Origin: JADHLJ01 sp038118725
GTDB lineage: Bacteria > Pseudomonadota > Alphaproteobacteria > Thalassobaculales > Thalassobaculaceae
Length of the DNA: 33,274 nucleotides
Direction of reading: 5' to 3'
Assembly: GCA_038118725.1 (NCBI GenBank)
Contig: JAYOIK010000060.1
Location: 1 to 33,274, forward strand
Shown: positions 1-6,925 of the stretch, piece by piece
Layout of the letters: each line of letters begins with the position of its first letter
Numbering within the stretch: the stretch's first letter is position 1
Program-made: the position numbers and the translations under genes
Notes under the pieces: model-generated
The model's input: the letters and a program-made list of their open reading frames with translations, nothing else
Databases searched by the model: none
Told to the model about the DNA's origin: nothing

Positions 1-137
1 CGCGAGGTCCTGCCTTGCGCCAGGACGACGGCGGCGGAAGATGGCGCCACCCTCCCCCGTCGCCCTGGCGAACGGCAGGGCCTCGGACGGTTCCAGGTGA
101 TCAAACGACAACCGTAAAGGCATCCATCGCGAGGTCC
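1..137. repeat. Long direct repeat, left copy (REP/BIME material)
   Basis: This block matches 2664-2800 with only about five mismatches by eye, all in the last third. It contains a minus-type palindromic unit (5-29; GTCCTG-N8-CAGGAC), a spacer, a plus-type unit (59-83; GCCCTG-N8-CAGGGC) and a linker with the conserved word GTGATCAAACGAC. The two copies are in the same orientation and bracket the trp operon. Apparent reading frames across this block are repeat-derived and are not genes. Confidence 0.9.
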
Positions 138-156
138 CGCCTTGCGCCAGGACGAC
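59..156. repeat. BIME-like pair of inverted REP units
   Basis: A plus-type palindromic unit (59-83) and a minus-type unit (132-156) face each other across a 48-base linker, giving a 98-bp element. Each unit is a short hairpin, and each is an imperfect inverted copy of the other, as in bacterial interspersed mosaic elements. Elements of the same build recur at 2594-2691, 6517-6619, 10620-10754, 22590-22687, 22739-22839 and 22891-23013. All lie between genes. No REP-associated tyrosine transposase gene is present in the window. Confidence 0.85.
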
Positions 157-191
157 GGCGGCGGCCTCCACCCCGCGCTTCACCTCCCCCC

Positions 192-767
192 TCACCTCAC
201 ATGACAAGCCACGAAGTCGCGCAACAGATTTGCCCCGGACGTGGTGGTGATGCTCTCGGGGTGAAACTGCATGGACTCAATCGGCAATGACCGATGCCTC
301 AGCCCCATGACATAGCCGTCATCCTCCGCCGTGGCGGTGATCTCCAATGGTCCACCCTCGGGCAACCCATCGACGATCAGCGAGTGATAGCGGGTAGCCT
401 GGAAAGGATCAGGCTGGTTCTTGAAACAGCCCCTGCCGTCATGGCGGATCGGGCTGGACTTGCCATGCATCAGGTTGGCGGCCTGGCGGATCTCGCCGCC
501 ATGGGCAAGGCCGATCGCCTGATGACCGAGGCACACGCCGAGGATCGGCAATCGGCCGCCATACTTCTCCAACAATTCGAGATAGCCAGCATCCCTCGGA
601 TGACCCGGCCCCGGCCCCAACACCAGGAAATCCGGCTCCAGCCGTCGGATGGCGGCGTCCACCGCCTTGTCGCGGCGCACCACCGTCGTCTCGATATCGA
701 GCTCCAGCAGGTATTGGTGAATGATGTGAACGAAGCTGTCATAGGCATCGACAAGCACGGCTTTCAT
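192..767 (-). CDS. trpG: Anthranilate synthase component II (glutamine amidotransferase)
   Basis: A class I glutamine amidotransferase of 191 aa that would release ammonia from glutamine for the TrpE partner. The nucleophile is Cys79 in GVCLGHQ, and the His169/Glu171 pair lies in QFHPES; the N-terminal YDSF and GPGPGHP motifs are typical of TrpG/PabA. I chose the ATG at 767 because it overlaps the trpE stop codon (ATGA at 764-767) and fits the family N-terminus. A longer frame back to 833 would only add trpE sequence read in another frame. The gene is last in the trpL-trpE-trpG unit, and the 3' side runs straight into REP repeats. TrpG proteins often also serve PabB (p-aminobenzoate). Here the attenuator upstream argues mainly for tryptophan synthesis. 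Confidence 0.93.
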   Translation of the reverse strand: MKAVLVDAYDSFVHIIHQYLLELDIETTVVRRDKAVDAAIRRLEPDFLVLGPGPGHPRDAGYLELLEKYGGRLPILGVCLGHQAIGLAHGGEIRQAANLMHGKSSPIRHDGRGCFKNQPDPFQATRYHSLIVDGLPEGGPLEITATAEDDGYVMGLRHRSLPIESMQFHPESITTTSGANLLRDFVACHVR

Positions 768-2272
768 GGCTGAATCTCCTCTCCGGTAATCGCCCAATAG
801 CTGCCCCCCATCTTGGCCAGGGTCTCGCGCCATTCCTTTTCAGCGACCGAGTCGGCGACCACGCCCGCCGATGCCCTGATCCTGAAGGTCTTGCCGGTAT
901 GCAGGGTCGAGCGAATGCACAGCGCGAGATTGGTGAAGCCGGCGAAATCAATCATCCCAACGGCGCCCGCGTAGATCCCGCGGCGCGCGGTCTCCAATTC
1001 CTCGATGATCTCCATGGCGCGGATCTTCGGCGTGCCGGTCATGGTCCCGGCGGGAAAGGTCGCCGCGATCACCTCATAGGGGTCCTGGCGAGCCCGCTTG
1101 GTCCCGGTAACATTGGAGACCATGTGGATGACATGGGAGTAAACTTCCGGCTCCATCAACACGTCGACATCGAGGGTTCCGGGCTCGCAGATCCGACCGA
1201 TGTCGTTGCGGCAGAGATCCACCAGCATGATGTGCTCGGCGACTTCCTTCGGGTCGGCCAGCAGAGCGTTCGAGCGTTCGCGGTCGAGCTCGGGATCCCC
1301 CGATCGCGGTACCGTGCCGGCGAGCGGTCGCATGGTGACGAGGCCGTCCTCGATCCGAACGAAAACCTCGGGACTGGCGCCGATGACCGCGACCTCGCCG
1401 AACCGGGCCAAGTACATATACGGCGCGGGGTTGCGGGCGCGCAGCCGGGCATAGACCTCAAGCGGCGTCGCCTCGGTCTCGATGCTCAATTCATGGCCGA
1501 TCTGGACCTGATAGATGTCGCCGATGGCGATGTAGTCGAGGGCCGCCGTGACATCCCGGTGATAGGCGTCCTGGGTCGTTGAATCGGTAACCCGAATGGG
1601 CGCGGGCACGGCCGGTGCCGGAGCGTCTGGCGAAGTCTCGGCGCATCTCTCGATCACCGCCGCGATGGCTTGCGCCGACAGGTCTTCCCAAGCCGGCGAG
1701 TTGGCGCCGACGATCTCGCAGCGGGCGGCGACCAAGTCGTAGCGCACGACGCTTTGGAAGATCGAAAGGCTGATGTCCAGGGCGTCGGTCGTCGGCGCGA
1801 TCAGATAGGGCAATTCCTCGACATAATGCGCGGTGTCGTAGCCGAAATAGCCGAAGAACCCGAAGCCGAAGGCCGACGGGCTGGTCTCGCCGTCAATCTG
1901 AAAACAACCCTGAATCCGGCGCAGCAAATCCCAGACATCGTTCAGCGCCGCGAGTTCCACCGAGCCGTCCCGCGAGCCGGGACCCGCGCCGATCGCGGCG
2001 CGCGCGCGATCGGCGGCCTCTCCCGCGCCCTCGATCGAGACGTCGTGGCGTCGCACCTCCACCGTCAGTAGTTTGTTCAACCCGACGATTGCCGAGCGGG
2101 TATCCGGTTTCGGACCGGAAAGGCTTTCGACGATGAAAACCTGATCCTCTCCGAAGACTTCGGACAAGGCCTTGAACACATCGAAAGGCATGCGAAACGG
2201 GACTTCCTCGCGCCGCAGGGTTACCGGTATCGGCGGCGCGGCGAGCTTGGCGTGTGAAACAGTGGCGGTCAT
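764..2272 (-). CDS. trpE: Anthranilate synthase component I
   Basis: A chorismate-binding enzyme of 502 aa that converts chorismate plus ammonia to anthranilate, the first committed step of tryptophan synthesis. Visible motifs are GDIYQVQ (about 251-257), MRPLAGT (314-320), DPKEVAEHIMLVDLCRND (340-357) and FPAGTMTGTPKIRAMEIIEE (406-425). In PabB the PIKGT motif carries a lysine; here the equivalent residue is Ala318, which supports anthranilate rather than aminodeoxychorismate synthesis. The N-terminal ES motif (49-50) falls where the tryptophan feedback site normally lies. The ATG at 2272 follows an AAGGA stretch. The gene sits directly behind a trp attenuator and overlaps trpG by 4 bases. 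Rhizobia and Azospirillum carry a fused trpE(G); here the two parts are separate. Confidence 0.93.
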   Translation of the reverse strand: MTATVSHAKLAAPPIPVTLRREEVPFRMPFDVFKALSEVFGEDQVFIVESLSGPKPDTRSAIVGLNKLLTVEVRRHDVSIEGAGEAADRARAAIGAGPGSRDGSVELAALNDVWDLLRRIQGCFQIDGETSPSAFGFGFFGYFGYDTAHYVEELPYLIAPTTDALDISLSIFQSVVRYDLVAARCEIVGANSPAWEDLSAQAIAAVIERCAETSPDAPAPAVPAPIRVTDSTTQDAYHRDVTAALDYIAIGDIYQVQIGHELSIETEATPLEVYARLRARNPAPYMYLARFGEVAVIGASPEVFVRIEDGLVTMRPLAGTVPRSGDPELDRERSNALLADPKEVAEHIMLVDLCRNDIGRICEPGTLDVDVLMEPEVYSHVIHMVSNVTGTKRARQDPYEVIAATFPAGTMTGTPKIRAMEIIEELETARRGIYAGAVGMIDFAGFTNLALCIRSTLHTGKTFRIRASAGVVADSVAEKEWRETLAKMGGSYWAITGEEIQP

Positions 2273-2325
2273 GGCGTTTTCCTTGATGGCGAAAGCGGGA
2301 AGCGAAGCCGGCGGGGCGCGAACAC

Positions 2326-2355
2326 AAAAAAACCCGCCAAGGGAACTTGGCGGGT
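2326..2355 (-). terminator. trp attenuator (intrinsic terminator in the leader)
   Basis: On the minus strand a 9-bp perfect stem, ACCCGCCAA/TTGGCGGGT (2347-2355 with 2332-2340), has a 6-base loop and is followed by a run of T (2326-2331). It lies between the leader peptide and trpE, which is the position of an attenuator rather than of an operon-end terminator. Confidence 0.93.
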
Positions 2356-2407
2356 CCGGCTAAACGATGCCTTGAGCGAGTGGGCGCGCTAGCCCATCGC
2401 GTGACCC
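2352..2407 (-). promoter_or_regulatory. Predicted antiterminator hairpin of the trp leader
   Basis: On the minus strand GGGTC (2403-2407) can pair with GACCC (2352-2356), and the nearby GGCTA (2390-2394) can pair with TAGCC (2358-2362). Together these form an interrupted stem. It would consume the first bases of the terminator stem (2352-2355), so the two structures are mutually exclusive. A ribosome stalled on the Trp codons at 2419-2427 would leave this 3' segment free to form. The pairing was found by eye; no energy calculation was made. Confidence 0.6.
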
Positions 2408-2481
2408 ATTCGACAGCGCCACCACCAGATCGTGGACTGGTGGGCGGAGGTCAAACCGTCGATGGACATCGCGTTAATCAT
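2389..2481 (-). CDS. trpL: trp operon leader peptide with three consecutive Trp codons
   Basis: A 30-codon reading frame encodes a peptide with the core STIWWWRCR. The three TGG codons lie at 2419-2427 on the minus strand, upstream of the attenuator. It is too short for most gene finders. The core resembles the IWWW run of the Sinorhizobium meliloti leader peptide. Two starts are possible, 2481 and 2469, and neither has a clear ribosome-binding site. The predicted promoter would place the transcript start at or within a base or two of the ATG at 2481, so the peptide is probably translated leaderless, as in S. meliloti. Ribosome stalling here when charged Trp-tRNA is low would favour read-through into trpE. 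At 30 codons it is about twice the length of the 14-residue S. meliloti peptide. Confidence 0.9.
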   Translation of the reverse strand: MINAMSIDGLTSAHQSTIWWWRCRMGHAMG

Positions 2482-2488
2482 GGCCGCG

Positions 2489-2518
2489 ATTAAGCCGCCG
2501 CGATCCACAAGCTGTCAA
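2489..2518 (-). promoter_or_regulatory. trp operon promoter
   Basis: A perfect -35 TTGACA (2513-2518) is followed after 18 bases by CTTAAT (2489-2494; 4 of 6 matches to TATAAT). The predicted start is around 2481-2483, at the trpL ATG. Confidence 0.75.
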
Positions 2519-2593
2519 GTAGATCGCGCGAAACAACTGATCGATTGGTTAGGGAGGACCGTTTTCGAGATACCAACCCTGCCCCACACCCTC

Positions 2594-2691
2594 GTCGCCC
2601 TGGCGAACGGCCGGGCCTCGGACGGTTTCAAGTGATCAAACGACTACCGCAAGGGCGTCCATCGCGAGGTCCTGCCTTGCGCCAGGACGAC
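2594..2691. repeat. BIME-like pair of inverted REP units
   Basis: A plus-type unit (2594-2618) and a minus-type unit (2667-2691) face each other. The 98-bp length is identical to the element at 59-156, and the linker is the same. Confidence 0.85.
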
Positions 2692-2800
2692 GGCGGCGGA
2701 AGATGGCGCCACCCTCCCCCGTCGCCCTGGCGAACGGCAGGGCCTCGGACGGTTCAACGTGATCAAAAGACTACCGTAAAGGCATCCATCGCGAGGTCCT
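2664..2800. repeat. Long direct repeat, right copy
   Basis: Near-identical copy of bases 1-137 in the same orientation. Similarity stops inside the final minus-type unit at about 2801, where the sequence changes abruptly. The segment 2721-2801 is therefore a truncated BIME-like element. From 2802 to 2883 I see no gene or other feature. Confidence 0.9.
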
Positions 2801-2883
2801 GGAAAGTCGAACTAATCAAAGGGCTGAACCAAACGTGGGATGACCCGCCGAACCAGCTGACATGGATCGATTGAAAAGCGTTT

Positions 2884-3900
2884 TCACCGCCCCACATACT
2901 CCAACAGCCGCGCGGCGTTCTCGCCGCGGAGTTGCCAGGACATGCAGCGCACGCCGCCGCCCATGTGGCAGATTTCGCCGCTGGGCACGGGGATGACCTC
3001 GCGGGTCGTGGCGGCCTGGACTTGGCGTAGCGCGGTCGCGTCCTCGGGGATTCCGAACTGGGGCAGATAGACGCGCTCGGGCGTCACCAGGGCGTTGGTG
3101 TAAAGGCCGCAGGCGGAGCCGAACCGCTCGTCATAAATGGCGCTATCGTCATATGGCGTGACCACCTCGTGGACCGTCACCCCCGGCAGGCCGCGCTCCA
3201 AATCCTCCCTCAGCGCCCGCGCATAGGCCGGATCGCCGGGATAGCTATTAATAATCAGTGTGTTGGTGTCGACGAAGGCGACCACGCCGTCGGCATGCTC
3301 GAGCCCGCCCTGCTCGTCCGCCTCGATAAAGGCGACATGGCGGATACCGGCGGTGGATCGCAGTTTCCGGCGCGCCCCGACCTCGGATAGGCCATTGTCG
3401 CGAAGAAACTTTCGGCTGATCACCGCGTTTCCGGCGCCGTCATCGACGATATTGCCGCCGTCATTCAACAGATCGGTCCGGTTGTGTGAAAGCCCGGCCT
3501 CCTCCATCAATACGGCGAGCGCCTCGGCCACCTCGTCCGACGCGCGCTGGTCGCCGCCCTGGCCCGCCGCCGTGTAGCGGAACAGCACCGGCCTGTCAGG
3601 CAAGGCGAAGGAAAAATCGCGCATCCAGATATCCAGCATCGGCGCGATCGCGACCCAGTCCTTGCCGAGGATCTCGGCATAGTCGTCATGCGAGGCCGGC
3701 CGGGTCAGCACCAGAACCCGGTCACCGTGTTGCTCGATGAGGCGCGCGAAGGCGATATGGAAGTCCAGGATCGCGTCCTGGACATCGGCGTAGTAGGAGT
3801 CTCCCTCCCCCGGCGCCGCGAGCACGATCAGCTCGGCCCTCGAGGGGCCGGACGACAGCAGGCCGACGGCAACCAGGAGCCCCGCCGCCAGGCGTCTCAT
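2884..3900 (-). CDS. Exported agmatine deiminase / peptidylarginine deiminase family protein
   Basis: A 338-aa protein of the guanidino-modifying (PPAD/agmatine deiminase) family, which hydrolyses guanidino groups to ureido groups plus ammonia. Visible residues fit the family: WMRD (92-95), NDGGN (146-150), EHADG (201-205, His202 and Asp204) and the C-terminal GGGVRCMSW with the likely nucleophile Cys319. Residues 1-22 look like a signal peptide (basic start, hydrophobic core, SRA), so the enzyme is probably periplasmic or secreted, unlike classical cytoplasmic AguA. The ATG at 3900 is chosen because it overlaps the HAD gene stop (TGATG) and begins the signal peptide; a longer frame to 4251 runs inside the HAD gene. 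The substrate (agmatine, arginine or peptidyl-arginine) cannot be told from sequence. Confidence 0.85.
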   Translation of the reverse strand: MRRLAAGLLVAVGLLSSGPSRAELIVLAAPGEGDSYYADVQDAILDFHIAFARLIEQHGDRVLVLTRPASHDDYAEILGKDWVAIAPMLDIWMRDFSFALPDRPVLFRYTAAGQGGDQRASDEVAEALAVLMEEAGLSHNRTDLLNDGGNIVDDGAGNAVISRKFLRDNGLSEVGARRKLRSTAGIRHVAFIEADEQGGLEHADGVVAFVDTNTLIINSYPGDPAYARALREDLERGLPGVTVHEVVTPYDDSAIYDERFGSACGLYTNALVTPERVYLPQFGIPEDATALRQVQAATTREVIPVPSGEICHMGGGVRCMSWQLRGENAARLLEYVGR

Positions 3901-4565
3901 CACGCCCCCGGCGCCCCGCGCCGCAACAGCCCCACCAGTTCCGGCATCTCCATGAACACCTCCGAACATCCGACCGCGCGGAGTTTGTCCACGTCCGAAT
4001 CCGCGCCGTAGCCGAACACCGTCATGCCCGCCGCGACCCCGGCGGTGGCGCCCCGGGGGCTGTCCTCGATGACCGCGCAGCGGGCCGGGTCGGCGCCCAT
4101 TTGCTTGGCGCAATGGAGGTAGAGATCCGGGGCCGGCTTGGCGACGCCCACATGGTCGGCGGAATATATCCGCCCCTTGAATCGAGGATAAAGCCCAGTA
4201 ACGCCGAGCGAGACCTCCATCTTGTTGGGCGGGCCGTTGGAGCCGACACACATGGGAACACCGGCCGCCTCGATCGCGTCGAGCACCCCGTCGATGCCGG
4301 GGATCTTCTCAAGCTCGGTCTGGAAGGCCGCGAACTGTTTCTCGTAGATCCTGTCGACCCAATCGTCGGGCAGCTTGCGGCCGAGCTTTTCCTCGGCGCC
4401 GATCTTGATCAAGGTCAGCTTGCCGCCGAGAAACTCGTAAAGCGCCCCGTCCGAGGACATGGGCAGACCGGCCTCGGTCAGGGCTTCGGCGATAAGGCGG
4501 TTACCGATCGGCTCGCTGTTCACCAGCACGCCGTCGCAGTCGAAAATGATGAGATCCCAATCCAT
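3900..4565 (-). CDS. HAD-superfamily phosphatase, beta-phosphoglucomutase-like subgroup
   Basis: A 221-aa HAD hydrolase with all four motifs: DCDGVLVNSE (nucleophile Asp9, acid Asp11), the SNG of motif II (109-111), the lysine in VAKPAPD, and VIEDSPRG as motif IV. The helical cap between motifs I and II fits the group that includes small sugar-phosphate and 6-phosphogluconate phosphatases such as YieH. The exact substrate is unknown. Its stop shares one base with the ATG of the deiminase gene, so the two are co-translated. Why a cytoplasmic phosphatase should be coupled to an exported deiminase is unclear. The start at 4565 is the natural beginning of the family N-terminus. Confidence 0.88.
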   Translation of the reverse strand: MDWDLIIFDCDGVLVNSEPIGNRLIAEALTEAGLPMSSDGALYEFLGGKLTLIKIGAEEKLGRKLPDDWVDRIYEKQFAAFQTELEKIPGIDGVLDAIEAAGVPMCVGSNGPPNKMEVSLGVTGLYPRFKGRIYSADHVGVAKPAPDLYLHCAKQMGADPARCAVIEDSPRGATAGVAAGMTVFGYGADSDVDKLRAVGCSEVFMEMPELVGLLRRGAPGA

Positions 4566-4635
4566 GGACCCGTCATACCCGAGTCGCCGCTCCGCGTCAT
4601 TAGTGATTAATTTTTAGGCAATGATATTTCGATGC

Positions 4636-4663
4636 TTGCAAAACAGGCAATCGACTGTATGGT
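4636..4663 (+). promoter_or_regulatory. Candidate sigma-70 promoter of amtB
   Basis: TTGCAA (4636-4641), a 16-base spacer and TATGGT (4658-4663) lie in an AT-richer stretch between the divergent HAD gene and amtB. I looked for a sigma-54 GG/GC promoter and a clear NtrC palindrome, which are common for amtB, and found no convincing match. Confidence 0.4.
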
Positions 4664-4698
4664 CGGCCCGATTTCAATTTTATTGCATGGGGGACGAC

Positions 4699-6012
4699 AT
4701 GCGGATCAGCCGGCTAGCCACATGGGTCGCGGCCATTCCCGCGCTTCTGATCACCTTGACGGCCAGCGGCCAGGCCATGGCCGCCGACGCGCTAAGCAGC
4801 GGCGATACGGCCTGGATCATCACAGCGACCGCCTTGGTTCTGTTCATGACCTTGCCTGGATTGGCGCTTTTTTACGCCGGTCTGGTCCGCGCGCGGAACG
4901 TGCTCTCGGTGCTCATGCACTGTGTCGCGGTGGCCTGCCTTGCCTCGATCGCCTGGCTGATCATCGTCTACAGCCTCGCCTTCGGCGATGGCGGCGGCCT
5001 GAACGCCTATATCGGCGGAACCGGCAAGGCCTTCCTGGCGGGGATCGGGCCGGAGACGCTGGCGGGCAACATTCCCGAGACCGTGTTCTTCATGTTCCAG
5101 ATGACCTTCGCGATCATCACCCCGGCGCTGATCGTCGGCGCCTTTCCGGAGCGGATGCGGTTCTCCGGGGTGCTTCTGTTCACCCTGCTTTGGCTGATTC
5201 TGGTCTACGCGCCGGCCTGTCATTGGATCTGGGGCGGCGGCTGGCTCGCGGATATGGGCGTGATGGACTTCGCCGGCGGCATTGTCGTGCACACCACGGC
5301 GGGCGTATCGGCGCTGGTTCTGGTGATGGTGCTCGGCCCCCGCCGGGGTTTCCCGCGGGAGATTCGTCCGCCGCACAATCCCGGCATGACCGTGATGGGC
5401 GCCTGCATGCTCTGGGTCGGCTGGTTCGGTTTCAACGCCGGTAGCGCGCTTGCCGCCGACGGCGCGGCCGGCATGGCGATGGTGGTCACCCATATCTCGG
5501 CGGCGGTCGCCTCGATGGTCTGGGCGGCGATCGAGTGGGTCCGCTTCGGCAAGCCCAGCGTCATCGGCATCGTCACCGGCACCATCGCCGGCCTCGCGGC
5601 GATCACCCCGGCCTCGGGCTTTGTCGGCCCACTGGGCGCGGTGGTGATCGGTGTGCTGGCGGGCGTGATCTGCCAGTGGTGCACCGGGCTGATCAAGCAG
5701 ACCCTGAAGATCGACGACTCCCTCGATGTCTTCGCGGTTCACGGCGTCGGCGGCATCATCGGCACGCTTCTGGCGGCGGTCTTCGCGGTCGAGAGCCTGG
5801 GCGGCCTCGGCCTCGCCGAGGGCGTCTCCATGGGCGACCAGTTCGTCGTGCAGGTTATCGGCGTCGCCGCGGTCGCGTTGCTTTCGGCGGTGGCGACCTG
5901 GATCATCGCCAAGATCGTCGCCGTCACCGTCGGCCTCCGGGTCAGCGAGGAAGAGGAAATCGACGGCCTCGACATCAGCGCCCATGGCGAACGAGGATAC
6001 GATCTGACCTAG
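4699..6012 (+). CDS. amtB: Ammonium transporter (Amt/MEP/Rh family)
   Basis: A trimeric inner-membrane ammonium channel of 437 aa. A signal peptide (about 1-29, ending AMAAD) precedes about eleven hydrophobic helices. The twin pore histidines are His198 (VVHTTAG) and His348 (FAVHGVGG), with the DFAGG aspartate at 190. The usual loop signatures are present (NVLSVLMHC; GFNAGSA). I chose the ATG at 4699 because GGGGGA lies just upstream and the signal peptide starts there; frames back to 4621 add a non-homologous head. A PII gene follows 92 bases downstream and would block the channel when nitrogen is sufficient. The C-terminal tail carries the acidic stretch and GYD end seen in PII-regulated Amt proteins. 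Confidence 0.95.
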   Translation: MRISRLATWVAAIPALLITLTASGQAMAADALSSGDTAWIITATALVLFMTLPGLALFYAGLVRARNVLSVLMHCVAVACLASIAWLIIVYSLAFGDGGGLNAYIGGTGKAFLAGIGPETLAGNIPETVFFMFQMTFAIITPALIVGAFPERMRFSGVLLFTLLWLILVYAPACHWIWGGGWLADMGVMDFAGGIVVHTTAGVSALVLVMVLGPRRGFPREIRPPHNPGMTVMGACMLWVGWFGFNAGSALAADGAAGMAMVVTHISAAVASMVWAAIEWVRFGKPSVIGIVTGTIAGLAAITPASGFVGPLGAVVIGVLAGVICQWCTGLIKQTLKIDDSLDVFAVHGVGGIIGTLLAAVFAVESLGGLGLAEGVSMGDQFVVQVIGVAAVALLSAVATWIIAKIVAVTVGLRVSEEEEIDGLDISAHGERGYDLT

Positions 6013-6104
6013 GGTGCGTGGGGACCGGTCGAAACATCGGCGCCGGTCCCCTTCTCGCCCGTGGAAACATTCGATTGGGCCGGCAAGGCCCCGAGGAGGA
6101 TGCG

Positions 6105-6443
6105 ATGAAGATGATCGTTGCGATTCTACAACCCCATCGCCTGGACACGGTGCGCGAGGCCTTGGCCAGCGTCGGCGTGCACGGCATGACCGCCAGCGAA
6201 GCCCAGGGCTACGGACGCCAGGGCGGCCACAAGGAGATCTACCGGGGCGCCGAATACGAGGTGCATTTCGTGCCCAAGGTGAAGATCGAGGTCGCGGTCA
6301 GCGACGACGACGAGGATCGCGCGGTCGAGGCGATCCAGACCGCCGCGCAAACCGGCCGGATCGGCGACGGTAAGATCTTCGTCCTGGACATCTCCCGCGC
6401 GGTCCGCATCCGCACCGGCGAATCCGGCGAGGACGCGCTTTAG
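6105..6443 (+). CDS. glnK: PII nitrogen regulatory protein (GlnB/GlnK family)
   Basis: A 112-aa PII signalling protein that binds ATP/ADP and 2-oxoglutarate and controls AmtB, glutamine synthetase adenylylation and NtrB. The T-loop carries Tyr51 in YRGAEYEV, the classical uridylylation site, preceded by GRQGGHKEIY. The B-loop TGRIGDGKIFV and C-loop RIRTGE are intact. GAGGAGG (6093-6099) supports the ATG at 6105. The order amtB then PII gene is the reverse of the commonest glnK-amtB arrangement. Assignment as GlnK rather than GlnB rests on the amtB neighbour. Confidence 0.92.
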   Translation: MKMIVAILQPHRLDTVREALASVGVHGMTASEAQGYGRQGGHKEIYRGAEYEVHFVPKVKIEVAVSDDDEDRAVEAIQTAAQTGRIGDGKIFVLDISRAVRIRTGESGEDAL

Positions 6444-6493
6444 GGTACCGTCGCCAAGGCCGCGCCAAGATCCGTTAGATCCTGGAGCCCCCT

Positions 6494-6773
6494 TCGCCCT
6501 GGCGCAAGGCAGCCCCGTCGCCCTGGCGAAAGGCAGGGCCTGGATGACGTAATTCCTATGAATCAAGATCCACTCCCATGGGTCACACGGACCGAGGCCT
6601 CGCCGTTCGCCAGGGCGACGGATGGGGTGTGACGCGACATCCCTCCACCGTTGCCCTAGCGAAGGCTAGGGCTCTTGGCGAGAACGACGACAGCGCCACG
6701 GCGGTTCAGAACCCCGAGCGCCCATCACGACGAGGAGCCGGCGGCAAAAACCCCTTCCTCCCCAAGGGCGACG
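6494..6773. repeat. Degenerate REP/BIME cluster in the amtB-AEC intergenic region
   Basis: The gene-free stretch 6444-6925 holds several palindromic units: a truncated plus-type unit (6494-6512), a plus unit (6517-6541) facing a minus unit (6595-6619) to give a 103-bp element, a plus unit with stem CCCTAG/CTAGGG (6650-6674), and a weak minus unit around 6748-6773. Compensatory stem changes are visible (CCCTAG/CTAGGG here against CCCTG/CAGGG elsewhere). From 6774 to 6925 I see nothing else. Short frames across the region are repeat-derived. Confidence 0.75.
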
Positions 6774-6925
6774 GAAGCTTGGACGCGGGAAACTGATGCG
6801 ACGGGATCTGGATGGCGTGATCTCCAAGGATCTTCCGTGCCCATGCATCCCCGGTCGGATGATTGCCGCCCGCCCCTTGAACCCATCCTTGATCTTGGCG
6901 CCAAATCCAGGTCATCTCGCCCGCC

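Noticed and set aside
15..290. Short proteins with a Trp-Arg-Thr-Ala-Gly-Pro motif that recur at 15-290, 2545-2874 and 22546-22806
   Set aside because: They are translations of the REP repeats, have no ribosome-binding site, and overlap trpG or the intergenic repeats.
2469..2481. Shine-Dalgarno-driven start at the second ATG (2469) of the trp leader peptide
   Set aside because: No purine-rich site lies before it. The promoter position favours a leaderless start at 2481, although 2469 cannot be excluded.
4566..4698. Sigma-54 promoter and NtrC site upstream of amtB
   Set aside because: TGG...TT-like matches exist, but neither the GG/GC core spacing nor a TGCAC-type palindrome is convincing.
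4792..5985. 397-codon frame antisense to amtB
   Set aside because: A shadow of the GC-rich amtB coding strand, with a low-complexity Asp/His/Arg composition.
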